DNA from: Acanthamoeba castellanii str. Neff
Taxonomy: Eukaryota > Discosea > Longamoebia > Acanthamoebidae
Assembly (NCBI RefSeq): GCF_000313135.1
Contig: NW_004457641.1
Location: 105,002 to 169,001 of the forward strand
Reading direction: 5' to 3'
Length of the DNA stretch: 64,000 bases
Numbering within the stretch: position 1 is the stretch's first letter; each line of letters begins with the position of its first letter. Both the position numbers and the translations under genes were made by a program. A model generated the notes under the pieces. It saw nothing but the letters and a program-made list of their open reading frames with translations. It was not told the DNA's origin and made no database searches. Below are positions 37,641 to 50,300 of the stretch, piece after piece.

Positions 37641-40601
37641 GACGTCGGCGAGCTGGCATGACAGGACCACTTCGTTTCCGCACCTTTCAACCCCATCCTC
37701 CTCGCTGGCAAGAGCAAGGTCAGGCCTCTCGACCACTCACATCCCCCCCGACATATTCTCGCTTCGTTCTTATCATCTTCGTTCTTTCTCGCGGTCAAGA
37801 TCGGCGACCTGGTGCGCCAATTCACGGTCATTGCCGAAGTGCTGGCGCAGATCATCGTCGACGAGCTCCCGCAGCCGGACGCCAAGAAGCTCATACCGGC
37901 GGTCAACCTCGGCGGAGTCGCGGGCGGGGCCAAGTACATCTCGCACGGCATCCTCTTCAAGTTCGCCATCGACTCAGCGCAGCTGTACGGCGGCGACGAG
38001 TTCGCCATGAAGGCCACGCAGCACGAGATCAAGGGCCTCACGGCCTACATCAACTACTCGCTCAACTCGCGCTTCCCCAACACCCTCCACTTCCCCTTGA
38101 TGACCGTCATCGGTACGCACTTCTTTCACGTCACTCGAGCTCAAGCAGTTATTCATACGTGTTGCGGACTGTTCATAGACTACAAGGGCTATCGGCTCAG
38201 TGCCACGTCTATTCTGCCTGTGGGCTCCAACACTGTGCGTTCCTCCTCCATCAACTGCTCAGCCGGCTTATTAAATCAACAGATCGTGTACGGCTGGGCG
38301 GACGGGGGCAAGACGCTGCACAAAAAGTACAAGGAGATGAACGCGCTCATGAATAAGGCCGGCCGCGCGCTCAACATCAAATCCCACTACATCGTTCCCG
38401 TCGTGCCGCCAGAGCTGCTCAAGACCGCGCGCCGGGTGCCCATCTGCGGGCCTGGCGATATCGGTGCGCACCCAACCCGACCCAACCCCTTCCCCCTCCC
38501 CTCACGCCTGCTTGCCTCGGCTCACGCCCCATCGCCTCTGTCTCTCGGCAGAGGGCCACCGCGGGAAGGACAATCGATTTTACGTGCTGGACACGGCCCG
38601 CGTTTTTCCTCCCACGACGCCCACGCCGGGCGTGCGTGGTGGTTTCCTCTTCCAGAGATGGTGTCGCGCGTGCTCAAGAACAAGCTACGGGAGCTCATGC
38701 GGGCGGCGGTGCGGAGCGTGGGGGAGCGGGACACCAAGCGCGTGGTGGGCGCGTTCCTCCATCGGCTTCTCCACCACCCGCGCTTCTGGCGCCAGGGCTC
38801 GTCGTCGGAGCACACCGCCGCCGAGGCTGCGTCCTCGACCGACTCGCACCTCGCGTCCGCCTCTTCCTCTACGATTCCGTGTCCCGGGCTGCGTGCGGCA
38901 CTGGACATCAAGAAGGCCCTGCTGACGCGCTACCCATGCTCCTTGACACCCGACGAGGTACGACACGCACGGCACGCACGGCACGCAACACGAGGCTTTG
39001 GCTGACTGTACGGGCGTACGCAGGAGGCGAAGGAGTGGGACCTGAAGCAGGCGATGAACCTGGGCGTGGTCTTCGGGCGCGTGACCGCCCTCGCCGGCCT
39101 CAAGTTTAGCGAGGAGTTCGAGGCCCGGCTCTGGCGCTGGGTGAACAGCAACGGCGAAGAGGAGGCCGCCTCCGTCGAGGCCACGCAAGACGCCGTTGTC
39201 CAAATCGCACCCTCGGTCCAACCCCAGCCACTGATCCCAGCTGCATTGTTACTATTATTATTCTTATTTTTGCTGAGCTCTTTCGGCTGACCCAAATGCT
39301 GCAGATTTCGCAGCTGCCGCTCAACGCCAAGAAGGCAGAGCGACACGCCGAGCGATCATTTGCCAGCATCAAGAAGCACCAGGAGATCTACCTGAACCGG
39401 GTACGCTTCTGCTGGTGCGGGGGTGGTAAGGCGACACCCCTTTTAACTCCGATCGCTCAATCAAGGCGAGGGACGAGTACCTTGCCGGCCTGGCCATGAA
39501 ATCGGACGACTGCGACATGCTGCTCAAGCTGGCCTCTGTTCTCGACCGGTTGGCCGAGGTCGTGAAGGAGCGCCTGCCCGAGTACAGACGGCAGGGCGAA
39601 GAACAGGAGAGCGAAGCCGTGGTCCGCATCGAACGACTCCGTCGCTTGGCCGAACGCCAGTACCAGGTAATGTCCGTCTTCGCTCTAGAATGTTAAAGAA
39701 TGCGCGCTCGATCCGGCCAACATGTCCGACATTCCTCACTTTGTCTTCCAGGAAGCTCTGCGGATTGACTCAACGCAAGCCGACGTGCTGGCCGAGACCC
39801 GGACCGTGCCCAAGAAACTGTCGAGGTACAACTCAAGACACTTCGCGTGTCGTGTCGTGGTGTCGTGCGTGTGTCTTGTGTTTGTTGCTTGTGCCACACG
39901 TGTGCTGGAGCGTTTTTTTCGACCCGACGTCTCACCAAGAGCTGCTGCGGGGCATCAGTACTTTTCGTTAGCGGTGCAGGCCAATCCGTTCAATCAGGAC
40001 CTGGAGAAGAAGCACAAGGCCTTCATCGAGCAGCGCGTCCAGCAGCTCAAGGCGCGCCAGCAGCAGGAACAAGACAACAACGGCGTGCCCGCGGCCCGCG
40101 GAAGCGGCGGGAGTCTGGCCACGAGCAGCGGCGAGAAGTCGATGATGCGCCTCGTGCGGCGCTCGCGACGGCTGACCGTGGGCACGTTCAAGGGAGTGAC
40201 CACCATCGGTGGCAAGGGACTCGCCACCTCGTCCTCCCTGCTGCGCATGGACGACTCCTCATCGGTTGCCGGAAGCGACGTCTTCATCTCCGCGCCGCAG
40301 CTCAAGCGAGACCAACCACAATCGCAACAACAGAAGAGGGCGAAGAAGAAGAGGATGGAGAAGCCGGAAGGCCGGCCTTAGGGACCAGCTGTCTCAGTCA
40401 GGCGGCGCGATTGGGAGCCAGGTGCCGCCCAGAGGCACCAGTGACGATTCTGATGAGGAGCGGCGCGGTGCGGCGTCGAGGACCTCGCCCAAGCGGCGAT
40501 CACTTTCGTCGTCGGCGAGCGGCTTGCTCAACGGCTTGCGACCGTTCGGCAAGGAGGAGAAGAAACGCAAAACCAAAAAGAAACAGAAACAGAACATCTG
40601 A
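37640..40601 (+). pseudogene. CLU-B: 5'-truncated CLU-family paralogue
   Basis: Close paralogue of CLU-A and CLU-C from the region just before the CLU domain onward. It has GDLVRQFTVIAEVLAQIIVD (37,803), GGAKYISHGILFKFA, KGLTAYINYSLNSRFP, YRLSATSILPVGSN, VYGWADGGKTL, FYVLDTARVFPPT, MVSRVLKNKLREL and TPR-like EALRIDSTQADVL. The FH3-like and PH parts are missing where the copia relic begins. Near 38,650 the frame passes from GGFLF directly to EMVSRVL: the roughly 130 residues between these points in the paralogues, including the GINVRYLG signature, are deleted and the frame changes. The C2 domain is replaced by a Lys/Ser-rich tail, with a further frame change near 40,375 beside a gccggaaggccgg duplication. 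Together these say pseudogene, although a short transcript cannot be excluded. It is 834 bp upstream of kinase-B on the same strand. Confidence 0.72.
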
Positions 40602-41435
40602 AAGAAAATAATAAACTGTTATCTCCTCGGCCCGAGCGGAAGAAGACAAACATCCTCGTCCCACAGCCCCTCTTCTCGTGCTGGTAAGACCTGCGGTACG
40701 TCGCATGCGTTGTTTTAATTTAAAAGCAACCACAAATCGATTTAAATTATCCATTGTCCACTAATCATCTTGAGTGCCCTGTCAAGGCTTGAAAATGCTT
40801 TGAATAAGCACCTTGTGGCCCGGAGTCGGGTGGAGTCACCTACCAACCACGATCGGCGGTTGCGTCACCACCGTGTCTCCTGCAGGATATTACGCAGCTC
40901 GCGTCCGGACAGTGGCCGAGCGGTGGTGCGATCCCTACAAAGTTGAGGAGCACACACAACTTCCGACGGTACAGCACCCGCCATTCGCCACCCGGCTCTC
41001 GCGCTCTACGCTCATGTCAGTTTGCCGTTAACTTTATGTACTTATACAGGACTTCGATCCCGTCACGCCAGGGCTGTTGCCTCGGGTGTTGCAGTGGGAC
41101 ATGAAACGCTCATGGGCGTGTCGCTCTCGCGTCTACCAAGGGCCGAAAACTGGCAGAGACCGAGCTCGCCCGATGATCAGGCCGAGAGTCGTAGGTGGTT
41201 CACGTTTCAGAGTATGGCGGCCCACCTAATGACCGCGGCTCGTGCCAGGTTCATCGCAGGAGGTTGCCCCAAGCGAACACGGTTGGCCTGGTGCCCCTCG
41301 CCCAAGTAGAAATAGCGTACGGCCCACCGCGTGCAGAACACTTCACAACACCGCCGCCGAAGACACACCTCTCCGAGCTGGGCCGCCAACCACCACTTCA
41401 AACTGAAGCCGGCCGCAAGTCGCACCACTAGCATC
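40602..41435. other. Intergenic upstream of kinase-B
   Basis: No supported gene. It should contain the kinase-B promoter and the 3' flank of CLU-B. AT-rich patch at 40,600-40,620 and 40,710-40,755. Confidence 0.5.
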
Positions 41436-44400
41436 ATGCCTCACAAGTCAGCCATCGTGGCCCTGGCTCTCACCCTTGCCCTCGCCTTGTGCTTTACTCT
41501 GGGTATGTCTCGCGCCTCTTCGCGTTGCGTCACGCGCGGGTTCCTACGGGATGCCGAGCCTAACGGGGTGACACACTCCAGCAGGCGCCGGAACCAGTAT
41601 CACGCTTGACGGCGCGGGCAGTACCAACTCGGGCGGCATCTTCCAGGTCTGGACCAAGAGCTATCGCTTCAGCCGCGACGATATCACGTACCTTCACCAA
41701 CTCGCCTACCAACATTTTCTCTCCCCGGCTCACCACCAATTTTTGCCCCCACCCCCATCCCAGTGTGCGCTATGCCGAGGCAGGGGCCACCGCGGCCCTT
41801 ACTCAGTACACTCAGGGCCTTCTGGTACGCATAAGTTCTACCGGTTCGATGAGCGCGACCTAAAGTGGACTTTTTCGTTCCCCTATCGCTGAGCAGGACT
41901 TCGTGGTCACAGACCGGGGCATTTCCACCTCGCAGGCGGAAGAGTACGCCAACCTCGTACAGTTCCCCGTGGCCGGACAGGCCATGGTCATCGGCTACAA
42001 CTTGCCGGAGCTCAACTCCACCGACTCCACCCTCGTACGGATCCTCTCTCTCAGCGCGGTCAAGCACGATCGGGGCTACGGTAATATTTTAACTCCGATG
42101 ATCGCGCAGATTTTGAATCGTACGGTGCTGGCTGAGATATGGGGTGGCCAGATCACCACTTGGGACCACCCGGCCATACGCGACCTCAACCCCGACATTG
42201 CCGCCAAGCTGCCTTCGCAGACGATCTTCGTCGGCTACTCCGACTCCAGCTCTGTGCTATCGTTCCCCGAGGTCTTCAAGCTCACGCTGGAGAGCTTCTC
42301 GGACGATTTTAAGGCGCAGTTCGCTGCGGTCAACCGGACGTTCAGCCAACTTCCGCCCGCCCTCAACGGCAACGCCGCGAGCGCCGGCGGCTCGTCCCCC
42401 GCTCGGGCCGTATGGTTGCAGGTACGTAGGCCTACGACGTTTCAACGCAGCTCCGGTCCCGTCGGAGCGCCCGCCAACTCACTTCCGCCATTTCCATTAC
42501 AGGGCCGCCCGTACGGCTTGACATACCTCAACTACGCTGAGCTCACCGGCAACGCCTCAGCAGCGCGTATGGTCAACAAGGCCGGCACCCTGGTGTCGCC
42601 CACCGTTGAGGCCATTCAGTCCGCCATGGCTGGTATGCGCGTGCCTGCACGAATGAGCCCCCTCTGTGTGATGAATCGGCTTACCTTGTGCGCACGTAAC
42701 CACAACCATCACCACACAGACTTCCAAACAGAATACGAGGATGGCGATTTCACGGTGGACATCCTCGACGCCAACGGAACCGATTCGTGGCCCATGGCCT
42801 ACCTCACCTTCTTTGCCATGGACCAGAACGTGTCCACCGCTGACTGCACGAACGTGCAAGAACTGCTCAACTTTGTGGCCTGGATTCACACCAACGAAGA
42901 GTACGTGGGCCGTTGACTGTCCAGCCACATGACACTTGAGCGGGTTCCGGTGATTGACGTTGATCGACCTCCCAGGGCATCGACGGTGGCGATCGAGACC
43001 AGCGTGGCGCCGTTGGACGTGAGCCTCCGCAAGAAGCTCATCAACCTGCTCAACACGGTCCAGTGCAACGGTGAGGAGGCGTTCTCCACCTCGGTGCTCG
43101 TGGCCGCCGGCGCGCAGCTCACGCTTATCAACACCTGGGCGTCGTCCTGGTCGAGCGACCAGGGCAAGCTCAAGTACTACGATGACTCGTCTGCTGTCGC
43201 CAAGGCCCAGCTCGTGAACTACAACATTGACTTTGGAGTGTCGGGGGACGCTCTGGGCGATGGCTGGGACCAGCTGATCGAAGACGCCGCCCTGCTACCG
43301 CTCGCAGCGCTTCCTTTGGTGCCCGGTACGCCACGCCTTTCCAAAGCGCACGCAACTCACTCGCAAGACCGCACATCTACACGAGACTCATTTCTATTTT
43401 TCTTTGGTAGCGCTGGACACAGTACGACGCCACCGCCGCGCTGCAGGCGAGCAGGCAGGGCTACGTGCTCGCCACGGTTGCCGCCACACTCGAGGCCGAC
43501 TACCTCACCGCGCTCAAGGCCTTCACCTGCGACGGCGTGACCGTGAGCTCGCTGGCCAATTGCATCAGCGATGACGGGCGCCTCTGCTCCAGCGCCGGCT
43601 CCTGCATCAACAGCCGGTGCGACTGCCAGTCGGGCCGGACCGGCACCTACTGCGAGCATTTCGTTGACTCCTCGAGCGTCTCCGACACCAATTGCCGTCG
43701 TCGTCGGTACGACCCGCGCACCACATTACGCCACATCACACTGTGCCTTTGCCTTTGTTTTTGATATGTGGTGGCTCATGCGATTTCTGTCGCACGCGTG
43801 ACAACAGGTGTTGGTGTGCCGATCGCAGTGCTGATCATCATCGGACTGGTGGCCTTGATCGTGGTCCTGGTGGTGATGATCAGGCGCAAGGGCCAGGTCC
43901 AGGACGACTGGGAGATCCGGTACGACGAGCTCGAAGTCGGCGAGCACCTGGGCACGGGCGGCTTCGGCGACGTCAGCCGGGCCACGTGGAAGGGCACCGA
44001 GGTGGCTGTCAAGGTCATGGCCTCCGACCGCGTCACAAAGGACATGGAGCGGTCCTTCCAGGAAGAGGTAAGGCCATCATCGTCGTCGTCATCCATCATC
44101 AGGAATGGTCCATTAAGTCTTGACGACCCATTGCGATGGCAGGTGCGGGTGATGACCTCGTTGAGGCATCCCAACGTGGTGCTGTTCATGGCGGCGTGCA
44201 CCAAAGCGCCCAAGATGTGCATCGTCATGGAGTTCATGAGCCTCGGCTCCCTCTTCGACGTACGTACCAGCCTACAACACTCAGCCTTCCCTTTGTACGC
44301 TGAAAGGGAACGTGTGACTAACAGCGCAAACGCCATAATGTCAACACACACAGTTGCTGCACAACGAGCTGATTCCGGAGCTGCCGTTCGCGCTCAAGGC

Positions 44401-46851
44401 CAAGATGGCCTACCAGGCCTCCAAGGGCATGCACTTCCTCCACTCGTCGGGCATCGTGCACCGCGACCTCAAGTCGCTCAACCTGCTGCTCGACGCCAAG
44501 TGGAACGTCAAGGTGAGCGACTTTGGCCTCACCAAGTTCAAGGAGGACATCGGCAAGAGCGGCGGTGGCGGGTCGCGCGATGTGGCCGGCAGCGTGCACT
44601 GGACGGCGCCCGAGGTGCTCAACGAGTCGGCCGACGTCGACCTGATCCTGGCCGACGTGTACAGCTTCGGCATCATCCTGTGGGAGCTGCTCACCCGCGA
44701 GCAGCCCTACATGGGCCTCAGCCCGTCGGCCGTGGCCGTGTCGGTCATCCGCGACGGGCTGCGGCCCGCCATGCCCGACAACGCTGACGGCGCGTGGCCC
44801 GTGGAGTTCGACGAGCTGATCACGAGCTGCTGGCACCACGACCCGACCATCCGCCCCACATTCCTCGAGATCATGACCCGCCTGTCGGCCATGCACGGCG
44901 ACTCGACCTCGGCCGGCGCCTACACCTCCAGGACCGGCTCGTCGTCGTCATCGGGCGGCGGCCGCACGGCGCCCAAGCAGCCAGGGAGCATGTACGGGTC
45001 GTGGACCCTGCCGTCGGCCACCACGTCCTCCTCCAACGGGTCGTCCCACTCGTCGCACGGGTCGGCCCACGCGGTGGCCGCGGCCGCGGGCGGAGCCGTG
45101 CGCGCGCCCGAAGGCGAGGTGACGATCGTGTTCACCGACATCACGCGCGCCGCCTCGCTCTGGGAGTTCAACGCTGCCGCCATGCGCGACGCCACGCTCC
45201 TCCACAACGAGGCCCTGCGTAGCGCGCTACAGGAGCACCGCGGCTACGAGGTGGTGTTCCTGCGGGACCGGAACAGCGGCGAGGGCTCGTTCTGCATGGC
45301 CTTCCAGAGCCCGGCCGACGCGCTGGCCTGGTGCGCCGACGTGCAGCGCAGCCTGCTAGCCGTGGCCTGGCCCGAGGTACTGCTGGAACACCCGGGCGCG
45401 GCCGAGGAGTGGGGCGACATCGACGACCGGGTGCTGTACAAGGGCCTGCGGGTGCGCATGGGCGTGCACGTGGGCGTGCCCAAAGTGGTGCGCGATCCGA
45501 TGACGCGTCGGGTGGAGTACATCGGGCCGGTGGTCAACGCCGCGGCCCGCATCACTGCGCTCACACACGGCGGCCAGATCGTGATGAGCCGCGCCGTCTA
45601 CCTCAAGGCCAAGGACACCGAGCTCGGCACCAAGAACAAGCAGCGCATCCTCGGCCTGGGCTTCTTCGAGATGCCCGACTCGCCCACCGGTACGCACACC
45701 ACACATCACACACACACACACACCGCGGCCTCGCGTAATGATGTGTCTCAGGCTCGAAGCTGTACGAGATTAAGGCGGAGGGGCTGGAGGGCCGATTCTT
45801 CGGTGGCGTGACCAACGTCGACCCGCGCGCGCCCTTCGCCGGCGACAAGTCCATTCGACGGGCGCTGTCGAACGAGGCCGAAGAGATGGACTGCGCGGTC
45901 GACAGCGCCAGCGGTGATGGCGCGTCGGTGAGCAGCCGAAGCAGCGGCGAAGGCGAGATGCAGACGGCGGTGGGCGAGGGCATGATGTTCAAGGAGGACA
46001 CCTTCCTCACGTCGGCCAACCTGTGCCGCTGGATCATCGACTTCGCCGAGATCCAGGTGGGCAAGCAGGTGGGCCTCGGGTCCTACGGCGTGGTGTTCCG
46101 CGGCAAGTGGAAGGGCGTGGAGGTGGCGGTGAAGCGGTTCATCAAGCAGAAGCTGGACGAGCGGCGCATGCTCGAGTTCCGCGCCGAGATGGCCTTTCTG
46201 TCGGAGCTCCACCACCCCAACATCGTCCTCTTCATCGGCGCGTGCGTGAAGAGGCCCAACCTGTGCATCGTGACCGAGTTCATGAAGCAGGGCTCGCTCA
46301 AGGACATTCTGCTCAACAACGCCATCAAGCTCCCCTGGCTGCAGAAGTTGCGCATGCTGCGGTCGGCCGCGCTGGGCATCAACTACCTGCACTCACTCCA
46401 CCCGGTCATCGTGCACCGCGACCTGAAGCCGTCCAACCTGCTGGTGGACGAGAACTGGAACGTGAAGGTGGCCGACTTCGGGTTCGCGCGCATCAAGGAG
46501 GAGAACGCCACGATGACCCGGTGCGGCACACCCTGCTGGACGGCGCCGGAGGTCATCCGCGGGGACAAGTACGACGAGCGGGCCGACGTGTTCTCCTTCG
46601 GCGTGGTCACGTGGCAGGTGCTCACGCGCAAGGAGCCCTTCGCCGGGCGCAACTTCATGGGCGTGTCGCTCGATGTGCTCGAGGGCAAGCGGCCCCAGAT
46701 CCCCAACGACTGCCCGCCTGATTTCGCCAAGGTGATGAAGAAGTGCTGGCACGCCACGCCCGACAAGCGGCCCAAGATGGAGGACGTGCTGGCCTTCTTT
46801 GACCGAGCCATTGGCGATGACACCTCCGTCCTTCGCGAATCTATCGTGTAA
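41436..46851 (+). CDS. Kinase-B: PstS-like receptor / kinase / class III cyclase / kinase, shortened ectodomain
   Basis: Paralogue of kinase-A with the same layout. A signal peptide (ALALTLALALCFTLG) splices to AGTSITLDGAGSTNSGG. PstS-like module 1 spans about 41,585-42,905 (LNRTVLAEIWGGQITTWDHP, RDLNPDI, NKAGTLVSPTV). Module 2 stops early (42,976-43,320) and runs, probably through a GTGCCC donor and a TTGGTAG acceptor, into WTQYDATAALQASRQGYVLA and the EGF-like segment (CDCQSGRTGTYC). The membrane span is at 43,815-43,890 (VLIIIGLVALIVVLVVMI). Kinase 1 (43,925-44,890; GTGGFGDVS, VAVKVM, HRDLKSLN, SDFGLTK). Cyclase (45,110-45,690; FTDITRA, GEGSF, VVNAAARI). Kinase 2 (46,035-46,800; GLGSYGVVF, VAVKRF, HRDLKPSN, ADFGFAR). 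About 270 ectodomain residues found in kinase-A are missing, which may change ligand choice. The stop lies 98 bp from the convergent CLU-C stop. Confidence 0.9.
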
Positions 46852-46949
46852 GCCTGATAAACAGACGCATACACACGCGTCGTTGATGTTGTACAAACTG
46901 TAAGCTACAGCAAAACTATGAGCATTCTTGGCATTCCTTTGGCCAGGTA

Positions 46950-47314
46950 CTACTCGAGTTGGAAGTGGAGGCGCACTTCGCCGAGGGCCAGGTCGGAAGG
47001 CTCTCCCTCCGACGCGCACAGCACATACCAACCCGTGTGTCCGTTCATTGCCTCGATCTCCGATATCGGCAGCACGCGCATCCCCATACAGTCTGTCCCC
47101 ACGCCAAATTGTTGAGCCCAAAACACCGGTGACAACGCATAGAAGAGAGACGATCGCGTACTCTGGGTCAGGGAGAAGAGACCAGTGTCGTAGACATACA
47201 GCTTCACCGCCTCCTGCGCGTTGGTTATTGTACTACACGCACGCACCCTCGTGTCAGAACATGTAGCCGCAACTCGTGTCCATAGTGGGTGGTGGTGGTG
47301 GTGGTGGTGGTGGT

Positions 47315-47354
<40 letters not shown>

Positions 47355-50300
47355 GTTTGAGGCTGGGCTGGGCGCCAAAAGCGTACAAGGAAAAGGTTTC
47401 GTTCCAGGAGGGGCTCGACGTCTTCCTCTTGGTGGTGGATCGCTGCACCTGCTGGCCCAGCTGCAGCACGCAATAGGGGTCGACCACGTCGCTCTCTTTC
47501 CCTCCTGCACCACCGCAACCCCAACGCGCGACGTCCATCGTTCACATGGTGCACCGGTGTACGGTTGTGAGAGGCGTGGTAGTGGTAGTGGTACCTCGGC
47601 CGTGGAGACTGCGCCCGGCCACGAGCGCGATCTGGAGAGTGCGCTTCATCGTCTGGGGCGACGAGATGACGATGTCGTCGGCCTCTCGTCTGCCCGAGAG
47701 CCGCAGAATACCCGACCCCTTCTACGCGCACACGACGTGAGCGCTCGCCCGAGCCACCTCAGGTGAACTTACTTTCCGTGGTGGGTACCGTACCAGCGAA
47801 TTCGATTGCAGCCGCCGAAGTCGGAGCGTCTTGGCGCCCAGCAGCGCCCCGCTCTTGGGGAGAGTGCTACTACTGGCGGCGAGGTCGAGCGGCGGGGCGG
47901 GGTGGTGGCGGTGGTGGAGATCGTCGTGGAAGCGCTCGTGTTTGGCCTTGAGCTCGTCGTTGTGCGGGTTGGCCTGCATGGCGAGCGTGTAGTACTTATC
48001 GGCCTCCTTGGCCCGCTCGGGCAGCGTCAGCAGGTACGCGGCGTAACCCGCCAGCAGGTCGGCCCGCGTTGAATCGATCCGCAGCGCCTCCTGCCTCAAA
48101 TTGTTGAGTTGCGCCGCACACACGCACACACGCACACACGCACACGCACACACGCACACACGCACACGCACGCACGGGTGCCGTACCTGGTATTGACGAT
48201 CGGCCGACTGGTAGAAGCGATGGGCGCGATGGCGGAAGTGCTTCATGTCGAATCCCTCCACCTTCCGCATCTTGGCCATGGCTGTCGTCACAGATAAGAA
48301 AATAATATTAATTTTCTTTGATATCAGATATAATAAAAAGAAAAATACGTGACTCTACTTACACCAATATGCAATAAATAGAATGCAATAAATAGAATAA
48401 AAATAAAAATAATAAAAATAATAAATAATTCGAGAAGTGGTGCGCACTCCTAGGGTCGTGCATCTGCTCTTCGATGCATCGGGCCAGGCGAGCAAACAGC
48501 GAGGCGAGGTTGAGCAGGATCGTCACGTCGTCCGACTTCATCTCCAGGGCCAGAAGGTATTGATCCCGCGCCTGTGTATGCATAGCTGAGAACTCGCTCG
48601 TGCACGCCAGTGCGCACGACCGCACACGCACCACTGCACAGTTGGCAGGGGACCTACCTTGAGCAGGAAGCTCTCGAGCTGCTTCTTGGTGCTGGCGTAT
48701 GGGCTGTCGGCATACTTCTCGAACTTCTTCGCCGCGAAGAACGACACCAACGGCAACTGGGCCACCTGGTCATCCACGAATATTTATATCATTTTTTCCC
48801 CATAAATTATTGTTTTGGATATAAATAATATTATCTATTCATATTATCGATGAATTAATAATGGATATTAAGTAAAAGAAAAAGAAAAGGGGGTGTACCG
48901 TGGGGCTGATCTTGACGATGGAGCAGCGAAGCTCTTCGATGCTGGCAAGGTCGCCGCGCGGCTTGTCCAACCATCGCCACAGGCGCGTGTCGAATTCCTC
49001 GCTCCAGTTGAGGCCCATCAGCTGGTTCACGCGCGCAAACACCGCCCCGATGTGGAGCTCGGCCCTCAGGTCCCAGCCGGGCATTTGCTGATCAACACAT
49101 CACAACGTGGACCGAGTGAGTGAGTGACGTGAGTGTAGTGTTTGTGTCGTGTGTCGTGTGTCGTGTGTCGTGTGTCGTGTGTCGTGTGTCGTGTGTCGTG
49201 TGTGTGCTGAGAGGTACGTACCTCGCCGACGGTGAGACACGAGGGGAAGCGCTCCTGCAGGCGCTGCTTGACATCGAAGGTGGTGGAGATAGAGGGGGAG
49301 GACTGCCAGAAGTGGGGGTCCTGGAGGAACCGACCGAAGAAGGTGGCGATGACGCCCTTGTTGTCCTCCTCGCTCGAACTGCGCACGTTGCGCATATGCT
49401 CCCTCAGCTCGTTCTTCAGCACGCGCGACACCATTTCTGCAGTTTGTGTGTTGCGTGTGTTGCATGTTTCGCGTGTGTTGCGTGTGTTGCGTGTGTTGCG
49501 TGTGTGCGTGCTGTGAGGAAATAGTTAAGTTGCCAACAAGGCCAGGAACACGAACCAATGAGCATGCTCTTGCGGAGGTTGGTGTTGGTGACGTGCTGCC
49601 GGATGACGCCGAGGTATCTGCAGTTGATCCCTCCGCGGTGCATGTCGATCACCAGAACGCGCATGTCCTCGACGAACGACCGCCACGCACTGTGCGCAGA
49701 TAGGCAACACAACACCAATGATCAGCCTCCATGGTGGAATGCAAGGAATGTTGTGGTGGCGAGGGGTCATGAGCGTACTTGAGGCTCTCGATGAAGATGG
49801 TCTCGAAGAAGGCCTGAAGTCGCTGACAAAGGCTGGAATGACCGTTTGCACGAGGTGATTGGTCGCCTCCACAATTTCTGCGTTGTGCTGCTTCAGCACA
49901 TTCGGATTGTCGGGATCGTGCGCCCATCTGCGTGCGCGGTAGTGCGGTAGAGTGTGTGCGTGTGCGGTGGTGCATGAGTAGGTCACGCAAGCGAACAAAG
50001 GGCGAGTGTGATGGGGCACGGACCGTGAATAGGCATCCGAGCAGAGCGGGTATTCGTTGACCTTCACGAACTCGGGCCGCATCAGCCGGTACAAGAAGGA
50101 ACCCTTCAGCTCGGGCGTTGGAGTGCTGCAAATGCCCCCCCCCCGAATCAAAGTGAAGCGGAGGTCCGCGTGAGCACGCGCATCTTCACCAAACTCAAGT
50201 CGACGATGAGGAGTGTACGTCGGTGGAAAGACCCGCGCCGTATCGAGCACGTAGAAGCGACCATCAGTTCCCAGGTGTCCCTCTGCACGCACCACCGCAC

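Noticed and set aside
47276..47476. Poly-glycine plus-strand open frame
   Set aside because: Produced by the GGT/GGC repeat in a minus-strand intron; no other support.
49440..49515. Regular short repeats that might suggest a CRISPR-like array
   Set aside because: Units of 7-9 bp without spacers, within introns of a eukaryotic gene; simple tandem repeats.
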